From Dirofilaria immitis (Eukaryota; Nematoda; Chromadorea; Rhabditida; Onchocercidae): 64,000 nucleotides of DNA. Where the stretch lies: the NCBI GenBank assembly GCA_024305405.1, contig JAKNDB010000068.1:4154501-4218500 (forward strand), read 5' to 3'. The first letter of the stretch is position 1; each line of letters begins with the position of its first letter. Both the position numbers and the translations under genes were made by a program. The notes beneath the pieces are model-generated. The model saw nothing but the letters and a program-made list of their open reading frames with translations, ran no database searches and had not been told where the DNA came from. Below, in pieces: positions 1 through 14,600 of this stretch.

Positions 1-3000
1 CGTTCAATAGCTGATATCGAATCTTGTATTTATCATGCGGTCCATACGGTGGATAAGGCGGTAGCCAGGAAACCATGAAGTAATCAGTACCTTCTTGAGC
101 AACTACCAGATCTTGTGGTGGTAGTGGTGCGTCTGCTTTAGCCGTCATTGCATCCAGATTTTCCGTGTTCGGACCACCACCAATACTATTATAAGCTTTC
201 ACACGCATTATATACTTCGTAAATGGTGTTAGACCTTCGATATTTATTTTAGTTTCCGAAGTGTTCGCAATCTGACGTTCTAACTTTGCCCAATCATCTT
301 GTCCTTGTATCTCGTATTCATAATTCAGGATATGTCCATGACGTTGTGAGCAATCTATTTGTTCCCACTGAAAACTGATGGAACGTTCCAATGCATAGCT
401 TAGTTGAAGATTCAACGGTGGTGCACTCGGGGTTGCTGCTCTGTAGCAATATCTTTCGATTCTTCTGGTCCTAATTCCGTGGTACGTGCACGTACTCGTA
501 CTTCGTATAAAGAGAAAGGTAGCAATCCAGTCAATGTATATTCCAAATCCTTATGATTGTAGACAGTCACAAAATCACGACTAACGTCACGCGGTTCTTC
601 ATTCGGGCAAGCCAATCGATGCTTCAATCGATAACTAATATCATAACCGACAATGGTACCACGCTGCACCAACGGTGCAAGCCACTGTACATGTACTTCG
701 TTAGGGCTTTTAGCACGCAAACGCAAATCTCGAACCGGACCTGGGATTCCTTGTCGAGTAGTTATCACCTGTTCTGCGCTCCATGGGCTGGAACCTACTT
801 GATTAGTACATCTTAACTTAACAGCCCAGCGAGTATTAGCTTCCGATGGAAAAGTGTAATCGGTCTGTTCACCTGGTACTGGTACTACTCGTTCTGGTTG
901 TCCAGGTATTCGATAAGCTAGATCATAATTCAGCTGATCACATTGCCATGTATCTTTGGCCGGCTTAGCCCACGAAACCCTAACTTCATTGGTAGATGGA
1001 GCATCTAAACGAATGGCTTGAGGTGGTGCGGGTGGTGCTGAACATCGAGTACGAGCTCGAACTTCTGGACTCGGAGGAGATTGTTCATTTTGCGCTGATA
1101 CAACGCGTACTCGAAGATCCACTACGCTATTTGTTGGAAGCTAAAATAGAAAAACTGCGAAAAACAAAAGAATTTTTCAGTATTTTTCTGCAAAGGAATT
1201 CATTTTGACTTAATTTACAATTCCTCATTATGTTTTTTAAATTCAGTAATGCCTTCAGATTCTAGTTTGAAACGCTTAAAAATAATTCAATAATTCAGAA
1301 CAGGATTAATAGGATGTTTTTAAAAGGATAATAATTTCTATATATATCCACATGATTCGTCAATGAATATCAAAAACAAATAAAAATGTATTAAAATATA
1401 ATACCTGATCAACCTGAGCAGTGTAGACTCGTCGTCCAGGATATGCCGGAATTCGTCGATTATATTGTTGCCACACTCCACCTCCAAGACAATATTCGAT
1501 TATAAACCCACTTACATCACCATCTGGCGCATTCCATTCCAAAGTTACTGAGGTTGCTTGCTCTTCGATTATTCGTGGAGCAACCATTAAACCACTCAAT
1601 GGTGCTGAATCGGTACGTACTTCAATTGCTGTACCTGGATGATATTGAGTACCATCAGTAGTAACATCCACGGTTATATTATAGCGCGTATTGGGCGATA
1701 AATTATCGATATTATATTGCAATGTAGACCGATCTACCGTGAATGATATTGGCTTAGCATCACGTTGCAATACCGGCGTTACATGAATTCGATAACCGAC
1801 AACACGAGCTATATCGCTCGGACGTACATTCCAGCCAACTAAAATACTATTCGCTCCTCCAGCTAATTTATTCAACGAAATAACTTGAATAGGACCTTCA
1901 CTAATATGACCAACTTGAGGTTCGCTCCATGGGGACCAAGTACCACTCCGATCACCAGCTGACATCTGCAACATAATTACTGTATCATTTTATCACTGAT
2001 ATGAAACTTCACAAACAGCTTACAATGATCGAAATGCTAAAAGAATTCATCCATGATTAACAATTTTTGAAAAAATTAATCACGTCAAAATTCAAACCAT
2101 AAAGGTATATTTCTTCTCAGGTTCCAATCCTTCAATTTTACCACAGTGTAATTTTGTCCCGCTTGGCGGCGGTGATAATTGTCGCATACGAACAATTTCC
2201 TCATGACATGGATTATGTGATGGAAATTCGCGTTCCTGATATTGCTTTGTTCCTGCTACTGCATACTTACATTTGAACTTATCAATTAAACCAGATGATG
2301 GATGAGGCTCTTGCCAAACCAAATATGCATTATCCGATCCAGTAGTTAAAACTCGAACCATCGATGGTGCTGGAATCTGAAAAAAGCAAATTCATTTTAA
2401 TGAAATATATTATGTCCATCTTTTAATAGTTCATTTAACATTGCTTATTATAAATTAACTTACTTCAGGTGCAGCAGCAGTCTGGAATTGAACCGATTCC
2501 GACCACGGTCCCGATCCTTTTCGTGTAAATGCTCGTATCCGCACTGAATATTTTGTATACGGAGAAAGACCAGTAATTTTAGTTCTAGTACCTCTGACAA
2601 CTTGCTTAATTATATTATCAGCTCCATAACTACGCCTTTCTAATGGCGTTACTTCGAACTCATATTCTGTTATTTCACCATTTGTTTGCAAGCATGCAGG
2701 TGCTTGCCAGACTACGGCTACTTCAGTAGGTAATATATTTGTGACACGAATATAGATTGGAGCACCACTTGGTGCAGCTTCTTCAGTTTGCACTTCTTGA
2801 TTTACACGCTCTCCTAAAATTGAAATTCAAAATTTCATGCAATAAACGTAAATTTTGTTTAATAAATGTTTTTCATCTAAATAATCCTTTTTGCAAATAT
2901 TGAACTTGCACTTTGTAGCATCATAATGAATCGTTCTTTTTTTTGTATTAAAACTTATGATCGCTAGTACCAATATATCGAAAAATTCATCAAAAAAATC

Positions 3001-6000
3001 TTGACAGATGCAGCAATAAATTATTATAGAGAACCGCAATAGAAATTGTCTGTTATGACAAATTCAAAGAAAAAAAATGATGATATTCATTAGGAGCAAA
3101 ATATGATTGAGTAATCAACACACTTCTTAAGTCTTACCAGCGATATTCGTTTTTGCAGCAACAGAAATACGATATTTCGAATGTGGTAGAAGTCCTCGAA
3201 GGGTAAATGAAGGTCTATCACTGGAAACTGTGACTGGTCTTTCCATTACTTGATCGCACATACCTCTGAAATAATTCTCATTTATTGAATAATTACTCGA
3301 ATGATTGAAAAATAATTAAAATAGATTCTAGCTGGTGTGATTAAATATTATTGGCTAAATATGAATACTGAATCATGATTTACAGATTTGCGAAAATCCT
3401 TTATAGTAATCAATATAAGCTCACTTTGATAATAGCTGATAGGTCACTTCATAACCTGTAATTTGACCATAAGGATTTTGCGGTTGTCTCCAGGAAAGTT
3501 GAAGTGTATCCGATGATTCCGGATAAATTCGTAAATCCAAAACTGGTCCAGGTGCTGTAAAAAATTAAAAAAATATTTGTTAGCTCGTGAGATTTAATAT
3601 TTCAACAATAATTAGTCTTGAAATAAGAGAATAGTTCCTTAAAATATTTTTAGTTTGAAAAAATATTTCCTAGACTACCATACAATCTAATGTTTTCGCC
3701 AGAATACAGAATTTGTTTTTAGATTTTTGAAATCTAAATTTTGACAAAGTCAGCTTTATAAAACCTTACCGGTTCCTTCTGTCTGTACGGTAACTGGACG
3801 TGACCATTGCGTTTCACCCGCTGGATTAGCAGCTTGTACTTCGAATGTCCATCGTGTAAATGGTTTTGAATCGAAAATTACATGATTTTCACCACGTGTC
3901 AAATTTTTAAAGCCTTGATTGTGTGGAGTACTGTATTTTACCACATACCATAATCGATTGCAATTCCATTCCGATTCATGTAATGCCTGAAATATAATTG
4001 TATCACAATATAGGATCATTTCAATATCTGAATTTTCTATATCGTATGTTTAATGCTGACAAAAATGGAATATCTAACGAATAGCACTATGGAATCAAAA
4101 ACGAAATTAGCGAATTTGAAGCACGATAAACTAAAACGATAATGTTCCATAGATAAATAGATAAATTATTATATGATATTTTTACACCTCCCATATCAAA
4201 AGCAATAATATACATAGTTGCAAAGTCTTTAAAGAAGGAATCAATTATTCAGAGAATTACATAATTTTCTGGCTCTAAAATTAACCTTCCAGGATACGCG
4301 GATTTGTGTCGGTCCAAGTGAAGTAGCTTGTACGTCGAATGGTGGACGATGTGGTGCTGAACACCTGATCTGTGTTTGAACGTTAATTGCCGATGACGTA
4401 TAAGCAATACCATTATTAACATCTATGGCATGAATTCGGATCTGATAATTATGACCAGCCGGTAGCTCACTTAGATCGATACTGTAAGGTCGCTGCCAGC
4501 CTGCATATGGTACCTGAATAATAACGAAATTTATATCTCGGTTTACTAGAAACTTGAAATTTGATGCGTAAAAATTGACATTTAAAAAATCTAAATAATC
4601 AAAATTATCATACTTGCACATGAAGTTTTTGCCAAGTTGCATCGGCCGAAGATCGATATTCAATTTGATAAGTTTGAATCAGATCATCTACACGCTCTTT
4701 GCTTGTCCATGTAAGTAAAGGAATTCCGTGTCGATAGCTTACTGATGGTCCAATGATTAATTCACCAATAGGTGGTGTTCGAACAGAAGAAATTTGTGAC
4801 CATGCTGATACACCAGCTGAATTTTTGTCCGAATTCGAATAGACCATTGCTGATTGGCTTCTGAATCTAGCACATGCGATGTTTGATGCCCGTTTAGAAG
4901 CACGGGTGCAATACCTTGTGGTTCAGTTATTTCAAGTTCCACTTGTATGCTGTTACACTGCCAAGTACTTTGTGGTGGTTGCGCCCAACTAATTCGGATA
5001 TGACGTGGATCAGCTGCTTGCACTTGCAGATGTGATGGAGGATGAGTTGGTGCTAAATTATTTCTATGTAGCTAAATTTTTGATTGAAGGATCAAAAATT
5101 TTACTTAGAACAATTTTAATAGCAAACTTATTTCTATTCATCGCTTATTAAATCGCTAAAATTGATATCGGCTAGACTTTCATCAGTTTCTACCGTATTC
5201 CAAATTTCTACCGTATTCCAAAATTTGCAAAGTTGTATAAACGATTTAAAATCGAAAACTATATAATTTAAATAAAAAGGTAATAAATATGTGAATAATA
5301 AATTGCCTGCAAAATAAAATAAAATTAAGTATTAACAAATTTTTTTATAATAATAAAAAAATCATTAAAATTTATACAAGAAAAGTTTCAAAATTATTAC
5401 CAGAACAAACAGTTCTTGCAGATGCTTCCGGACTGGTATACATAACGTAAGAATTTCTATCAAGTACTTGAATATGTATATGATACATGTTACCCTGTTG
5501 TAAACCTGTCAATTGTTGCATGTAACGTTTATTATCGCCCATATACGGTACAATTTGACTGAAGATTAAATTACGATAGCGAGATATTCAAATATTATAA
5601 AATTTCCTCAAAAATAAATTCTAATTAAAAAAAACCTACCCTGAAGCTTAAACTTCCTGGTCATATTATTAATGTTATAAAATTCGTTGATAATGATTTT
5701 ATTGCAGATGCACATATTTAATAAATTATGCAAAAAAATTACCCATAAGAAGTCCAACCAGTATTATCTGTTCGATACTGTATGCGATATCCAAAAACAC
5801 CATGACCAGCACCTTTACTATTCCATTCTACAGATAAATCACCATCACGTGCCGAGACGTATGGATTCGAAACAAGTTCTGAAATTTTAAAAAAATTATA
5901 AGCTTTTTACAATTCGTAAAAAATTTGGAAATGATCAGCATGCAATAAATACTAATGCTACATAAATTAATGATAAATTATATTGCATGATGCCATAATT

Positions 6001-8695
6001 AGCCCAAATCACACAATAACTTATATCAAGCCAAAATATTAGACTAATTCTTATAAGAAATAAATAATTTTACCGTTTTAGCCAAATAAAATAAACAGTT
6101 CACATCAAAATGAAGGTTTTTTCTTTTAATTTAAGTTCTGATCGATCTTTATAGAATTAAATTTAGAAAAAAGCATTCCAAAAAAGGATCACAAGGACAT
6201 TCCAAAAATGCGAGCAGCTTCAAAAATTCTACAGTAAGTACAAAAACGGTAATATTATAGTAGGACTTTCAATCCATGTAAGATTACGATATTTTTATAC
6301 TTATTTGAATGAAATTTGGAAGACATTTTTAGGGATTGGAAGTGATATCATAGAAATTTAATAGTCACTACCATATAAATATTTATTTCAAGTCTAAAAT
6401 GTTTGATTCGCTATTTCGCGGGTCACTAAATTAACAGGACATATTTGAATTTTAAATGGTTCTCACAGATTATTCTTTATTCGGTAATACTAAACACTGT
6501 GAATGTCTTATCATAAACAGCTAATTGATTAAAATTAAAAAAAATGGTCAAGCTTGAAAATGGGCAACTAATTAGCATAGCCAAGCCAATATCGTGCCAA
6601 AAGAGCCAAGCCAATAATAAATTGTTCTAAGTTACGAAGGAATAAACAATGTTATTACAGTGATTTAAAATTAAAAGAATTCAAGTAACTGAAATTCTAG
6701 CAAAAAAATTGATGATTGTCTAGAATAAAAAATTATTTAGATCAAACAGCTAGATAAGACGAGCATAGTATCAAGGTCACACGGCACGGCACACGTATCA
6801 AACCTTCATTAAGACGACGAGATATAGCAACGTCGTAATTTTCATCCGGTGAACGACACCAGAAATCTACACGTGGATCACAGATGCTACGTAGTACACG
6901 AAAACCCTTGGATACTGGAAAGGGGATACATAACTTGATGACAATAAGCGGTAAATTTATTTTTCACTTTCAAAGTCGTATAGTAGTTTGCACTGACATC
7001 TGAATCGATAGTATTTTGCTCAACGATACTTATTATCTGTCTTACTTATCTGTCCTTCCAACTAATTTTATAATCATCATTTCCTTTTTATTTGCATAAA
7101 TCTTTTTCCACTAAATTCTTATTTCGAAATGGGCTATAAAATGATTTAACAAAAAGACTGTCAGAGAGACCATCAAAAGTTGAAAATAAAAGATTGATAA
7201 TCGTAACGATCAAACTTATCAATTTTTCATTAAGTTAAGAAAATCATATGATATTAAATCGAATCGGAATAGATTCAAAATTTGTAGTTGAGTTGTATAT
7301 AAAATGCATGTAAATATAAATAGAAATTTGAAATATAAGAATTTTTGAAAATTAAATATTATTAACAAATTTCTAATAATTTAATAAATTAATTTACAAT
7401 TGACGTCTTTCGATTTTAAGTTACCATACAATTTATAATTAAATTTTATCTTTGAATAAATCAATGTTACGAATATATTCTATTTTGAAACTATTAAACT
7501 CACAAATTCAGGAGAATCGATCTAAATTTAAACGATACCTTTTGAAATGCTTTGCAAATTTACAGGTGTGCTACTAGGTCCAGTTCCGGCACGATTTCCG
7601 GCACGTATTTCCACATGCCATTCGCTAGCAGTCGCATTCTGGAAAATAAACTGACGATGCTCGCCCGCAACTCTTTCCGAAAACGGTATCCCGTTTTGAT
7701 ATCCTGTTATTAGAAAATATGGTTCACATTCACGATCTTCCTGAACCACCCAATTCCAAGCGAGTCGAATTCCTTCAGCTGTACTTTCCAATCGTAAATC
7801 CTGCGGTGAATTATTAGGTGCTGAAAAAATAATTGCATACAGAATGAAATCTCTGCTTAACACCATGTCAAAATTGAAAACTTGAAACTTGAGGTTGAAA
7901 CTTCAAACAATTAATTTTATAAAAATAAAACGATTAGTGAACTTCTCGATACTGACACGCAAAATTTCCTTTATAATCAGACATGATATTTCAAATCATT
8001 CAGCTTGGAAATTTTAGAACAGAACTATTTCCGGAATATTGTAGAATATTTTGCGAAGCATTTTTTCATTGCTATGATTCAACTTAAGCACAGAAGCTAC
8101 AATAATCTTTGATTCATAATATCACGCTTTTTTTTCGATGATGATGATGATTTAATAACGATACCCTGGCAATGAACAGTGAAGCTGGTGGCTTCTGAAA
8201 CCGCAAGAATCCGTCGTGATTGGTCAATAGCTGATACTTTAACATAGTAGTGTTTATTGGTTTCTAGATTAGTTAGCTCTTGTCGAAAATGAATTTCTGA
8301 TGGTGAATGAGAAACGTAACCGTCAAATTGTCGCCAGTCACTCTCTGAATCTGAACGAAGATCGATCTGAAAATTCAAAAAAGTAATTTATATTCTAAAG
8401 TTTCAATAGTTTTTATTAAAAACTAATTAATTAAAAAAATAAGATATCACGTAATATCACCTTTTTGTCGATGATTTAGCAACAAGCTAATTACTACTTG
8501 ATAATTTTGATAATCCAATGAATAGTAATGATTTCTCCTAGAATTGCAATAACAATTTTCTAAATAAATTACAACGAACCTGATATGCTATCACATCTGA
8601 TGTATCACCACCAACAGTCCAATAAAGCAAAATACGTGAACCACGTTGTTCGATACGTGGTTTATCAATGCCAAGAAATGATTTTGATGCACTAC
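1..8695 (-). other. Second FN3 array of the LET-805-like protein, downstream of the helix
   Basis: About 14 or more FN3 domains follow the helix. Exons become longer toward the left edge: 561 nt at 1405-1965 and at least 1,140 nt at 1-1140. Cores include RILLYWTVGG, IRISWAQPPQSTWQC, LQLSWRQPQ, VAVVWQAPACL, VTLEWNAPDGD, VRVSWAKPAKDTWQC and VHVQWLAP. One-base frame breaks are visible near 4822-4826 (T-run) and near 430. Past the second break the frame continues as SAPPLNLQLSYA and further FN3 sequence to position 1. Confidence 0.8.
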
Positions 8696-11600
8696 CTAAA
8701 TAATTCATTTAAACTTATTTATATTATTAATATGAAAAATGAAATTAAATCATTTTTTCATTCATTCAAACAATCTAAAATAAAATGTATTAGTTAAATA
8801 AAAATAATCAAAAAAAAAAAATTGTCAAAGTTTGTGCAAAATTTGAACATGTATGTGCAAATAAGCATGCAATTGATAAGATAATGAAGAAAATGCAATT
8901 AAAAAAGAAAAGCGTGCATGCTATAAAGCAAATATGTAAGCAAATATTTGATAATTTTCTTTTTTTTTTTTTTTTTTTGAAATATCAATCAATCGATCAT
9001 ATTTTGTTGATTAATTAATCATTTTCAAAGTTACAAAGTTAAACAAACTAAACTATGTCTACTCATTCATGCATATAGTGTAAAAATAAGATGATAAAAA
9101 TTATAATATCATCAATAAGAGATAATGTGTAATGATAATTTCAAAGATAAATGAAAATTGGTAGTAGTTTTATTTGCCCTTGTTAACCTGTTAGCAATCA
9201 AATCACACGTCACACGTGTCAGCATAATTCGTTGTTACGCATCTTCTCACCTCGTTCTTCATTTTGTTCTGATTGCACCCATACTTGATCTAATTGTTGT
9301 CGAATATGCTCTTGTTGTAATCGTTTCTGCTCTTCTATTTGTCGACGTCGTTCCTGCCTTTCTCTTTGTTGACGTCGTTCCTCCTCTTCTATTTGTTGAC
9401 GTCGTTCCTCCTCTTCTATTTGTTGACGTCGTTTCTGCTCTTCTATTTGTTGACGTCGTTTCTGCTCCTCCATTTGTTGACGTCGTTTCTGCTCCTCCAT
9501 TTGTTCACGTTGTTTCTGCGCCTCCATTTGTTGACGTCGTTTCTGCTCTTCTATTTGTTGACGTCGTTCTTGTTCTATTTGTTGACTTTGTTCTTCTCGT
9601 CTTCGTTCCATTTCTTCTTGTTGTTGCCGATATTGTTGAATCAATCGATCATTAATTTCGCGTTGTTTCTCCAATTCTCGACGTTGTTCTTCCCATTGCT
9701 TTCTCTCACGTTCTTGCTGCTGTTGTTCGGTGCGCATTCGATCATGTTGATGTCTTAGATGCTCACGAGTACGTTGATGCTCACATGCAACTCGGTTACG
9801 TTCACGTTCTCTATGCAATCTATCAAGTTCGATTTTTTACGTTCACAGTCTTTTATCCTATTTTGTTTGCGTTCTTGCTCTATTTGTTGCCTTTCAAATT
9901 CTTCCTTCATTTTAATTCTTTCACTTTCCTCTTTCATTTTTGCTATTTTTGCTGTTCTATCTGTTGTTGCTTCAATTTTTCCGCTTCATCAGGCGATAAT
10001 TCGAGATCTTTGCTTTGCCGTAAAGAAACAATCTTAGATATAGGTATACCCAATTCACCATAATCGGTACTGGCACGAACAGAAATATTATAGATGGAAT
10101 ATGGTGATAATCGTTTAAGGATATGGGAAAAGAATGACCCTGGTACCTGTTCAATTCGTACCTTCTTTGTATGCAGATCTTCTATTTCAATCTAAATTTG
10201 AACTGACTAATTAAAATAACAAAATAAATTTCTAGATTTACCTTTTTTCTTTTGCTCATTTTGTCAAAAAAATTCCCCGAAATAATGCTTTATTGGAGAT
10301 TCTGAAACGATGACTTTTTCCTGGACAAAATTAAAAATCTTCGCAAGAATGATCCCCCAAAAAAAAAAATATGCAACGAAACATATATCATGCAAAAATT
10401 GTGCAAATAGGAGATAAAAGAAAAAAATGGTGCCTGATAAAAGGTATGTGCTTCGAATTTAAAGGTGGTAGCCAATGAAGCTCAATGCTGGATGCATCAT
10501 GTGGATTGATTTGAAGATTGTGCGGTGACGTCGGTACAGATGGCTCCCTGAAATGGATGGACATCTCTCTTCGAACGATCACACACTAATTAATAACAAC
10601 AACAATAACAACAACAACAGCAACAATAACAACAACACTATAACAAACAACAACAATCAAAACATGCAAATTTATTCGAAGCATTCCTTCCATTTTGTAA
10701 TTGAAAAATTTGAAAATTAAAAAATTTTCAACAAATATCATTAAATGAAAAGATTTTTCATAAAGATTCTTAAAAAAAAAAAAAGCAATGAAAGGAATCA
10801 ATAAAGTTTCCAAGATTGCAATCTATTTGTAAAGATATGATTTCTTTTTCTTTTTTCTTTGTCGAGAAATAATTACAATTTGTTGACATTTCTTGCACGC
10901 AAAAGAGAAAGTGAAAAATAGCACAAAAACAAAGAGCATGCACGCTTTTCGAGAACAAACTTTGAATATATGTAATATATAAGAAGAATGGCAAAAGATG
11001 ATGAATGATGATTTATCAAGTTTAAATTAGATGAATGAGAAGTTTTATAAATGATACCAGCTTCGACAAGAATGAAGAATAACGGACTTCCACGAGTTGT
11101 CCATTCACCATTTTCTAATTCATAGATTAACTGAAATTATTGAAAATAATTTTTTATAATTTGTAATAAAATATGAGAATCTTTACTCTTCGAAAGATAC
11201 AATAGTTGTAACTAGAAATCCGAAAAATTCACATCAGCAGTATATTGCACTCCAAACGAAAGTTTAATCAAATCATAGCAAAAATCTTCCGGATCAGCAA
11301 TTCCTTCTGGACATTTGAAATATTCTGGTGTTTCGATAATACGTGTCCATTGATCACCGGCACTTTTTTTATATGATAATCTAGAATTTTGCTATTTAGA
11401 TTTTGAAAATTCTACTGCAAAAACAATTCCATTTAATTTAAATAATCTGATATATCTTTTCAATGAAAAAAAAGATGAAAAAAAGAGTCAGCTTACTTAA
11501 ACTTGACGACTTCATCAGCATGTTCAGGTAATGGTGTCCAAGCTAAGTATGATTTTGGTGGTGCCAAAATAATACGAAGTTGATAAATATTATGATCATC

Positions 11601-14600
11601 TAAAAAGATAAACAAAAAATAAAAATAAACATAGCCTTAGATATGCAAAAAAAAGATCCAATTAATGAAAATGAAAGAATAAAAACAAAAGGTATATTAA
11701 TTATTCCCATAAATATCAAAAGTTATTTATTGCTTCTGCTGCTAAATATTTTCAAGTACTATTTAGAAAAACAATATATTAAATGATACTTTAATTTTGA
11801 ATTTATAGATTTCACAAAATTATTAACTTAGCTTTTTTACCTTCATTAAATTATTAGTAATCGAAATAATGAAAAGCAATGATATCAAAATGATATATGA
11901 TGAGTGATTTTTTTGTTATCAAGAAATGAATTGTGCTATGCTTCTTGTTGTTAATTAAGCACTATGATAATATTTCTCCTTATATTGTTAGATATGATTG
12001 TATAAATTATTTAAAATAAAATTGGAATAAGCATAAAATTTTTCAATCATATGCTTTTAGGAATTTAATTTGTTAAAATTTTTAAATATTATATCTCTAA
12101 GCTTTTACAATTATATGCTTATTATATAATTTACCTTAAATTACCTGTAATCTGATTTTTTTCTGTCGTTTAAAACGTCGAAGAAGTGCAGATTGTGGTG
12201 CTTCTTGTAAAATCACTGGATAAAATAATAATGTGTTATTTGTGATTATTAGTGATTGATGATAATGATCTCGATGAAAATTGCCATTACTGGTGAAAAC
12301 TAAATGTTAGTTTTACTAAAAACTAAAAAAAAAACGAAGCAGCAACAATGATAAGAACAAATGATAAGAACAAATCAGCTCTTCATTTATCACAAAAAAA
12401 AGTTTCAAAAATATTGAAAGGATGGGCTAAGTTTTTTTATCTTTTAACAAAGATTTATTTGAGTAGTGATAAATGCAAATCAGTAATATATCAACAAAAT
12501 CTTCTTGAATTTGATAATTTATTCGTTTACTTCAAATTAATCTCGGATTTTATTATTGCGAGAAATATTTCTACTAAATAATATAAAATTTTTTCTAAAT
12601 CATTCTCTACGAAGAGTCTTGAAAATAATTTAAGAAAAGAAATAAAGAAGTAATTTTGCAAAAGTCCGGAAAGAAAGATAAATATGAGAAATGGAAGAGA
12701 AGGATTCTTATAATGGAATCTGTTTCATATAACTGAAATAGCTTCAAGCTGATATTTACGTAAATTAAAAAAATTAGTTAATTTATTAAAAGTTAATTAA
12801 TATTATAAGCAGAATTGATTTGAATTGCAAAAATATTAATTAGCAAGCGAACGTAAAATAATTAAATTACATTGACATAGTTCACCTAAATGTATACACG
12901 TACAATTACGTTAAGCCTGAACGTAATTGTACGATAAACAGCTAAGTAATAACTTGTATGCAATTAGGCCAGTGAAAATACGCAATCTATGAAATTTTTG
13001 GCCAATAAAAATGTGTGTATTTTGATCATGAAAGTAAATTATAAAATTTTTTTGAAATAAAAAATGTTTATGATAATATTAAATTTATTAGATATACATT
13101 TATCAATTATGCGATAATGATAAGACAAAATATTAACGCACAAACTTCAGTTAAGCAAGTTATGGTTCAAATTTTTGACGCACATCTAATTTACTTCTCA
13201 GCAAAATTGATTAGCATATATATCTATATTATCTGTGCAATATTTGTATCATAAATTAAAAGCTAAATTACCTTACCTTAGTACTTACTTATTTTATAAT
13301 CCTTGAGCCTACCTTTTGGTCCTGAATGTGCTTCCGTTTCAGCATTTACAACTTCACTCCATGAACTATGTCCATGACCGGCACGTGAACGAACCCGAAA
13401 TGCATATCGCGTATCTGGATCCAAATCATCTAGCATGACGGTATTCCGCCCAACATATGATGCAGTTTCAGGTTGCATATCTGTTTCTACGTTCCAGAAC
13501 TGAAACGAATGCTTAAGTTTTACGTGGAAGTTAATTTTAGTTTTAATGTAAGGTTCGTTTCAACTTTTCAAATTATCACAATGAATTTCAATTCATCGAG
13601 AAAATTTAAGATAATGATGACGAAAAAAAATCGAAAAGTAAGGAAATGAGAATGAAAAGTGAATGTTCAGAAATCAGATAATATATGCTGAAATATAATA
13701 TATTTGTAATTTACTAAATTTACAAGAATTTTTGCTTATCTCGTGAAAACTATTTGATTCCACGTATTATGTTTATTTTATACTGAAAGTTATAATATAT
13801 AAAAAAAAATTTCCATTTCTTCCTACTTAATTTTTCAAATTACATCATTTTTAAATCAATGAAAAAGAAAATTCAACAAAAGAAAACATTTTACCGTATA
13901 TTCATAACCATCAATTGGACCATACGTCTCATCACAACGTGGCTTTTCCCACGTAAATTGAATAGTTGATTCAGATACAACACCAGCACGTACATTTTGT
14001 GGAATACCAGCTTCACCAATACAAGAATTAGATGCTGCTGAGCCAACCGTAATCTAAAATATAACTTAATTAAATAACAAAAAGAAGAAAAAGAAATACG
14101 ATAAAATTCAATATCATCATATCTTTGAAATCTTTCATGAAATCAGAACAAAAATTAGGAAGAAATCATAATTATATACTTCAGCTGTTTTAGCAACCAT
14201 TTTTAGTTGATCATCAATTCCAAGAATACGAAATGAATATAACGATCCATCATACACTGCATCAAACTGGATATGATAATCATCTATTTCTTCATCTACG
14301 ATTATATCATCGTATTTACGCCATCTGAAGCATTAGAAAAAACTTATCTCTGTTAAATATTTAATCATTCAGTCGAATTTCATATGATATCTCAGTGTAA
14401 ATATACTTCAACAATTTCCTAGTAATATAAACATTTTTCAAGATAATGATTCAAAAGATATTGATTTTTAGATGATTCTAATTTCATCATCAGTCATATA
14501 AAACAATCCAAAGAAATCATATTCTATTAATTACCTAAATTAATCAGTTCATAAGTTAAAAATGATTCATGTTAAGAGAGGTAAGCATACTCAGTTTCAT

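Noticed and set aside
9158..9758. Plus-strand frames with LLF/FVDVV repeats
   Set aside because: They are the antisense of the 27-bp helix minisatellite. Splice phases and the FN3 context support the minus strand.
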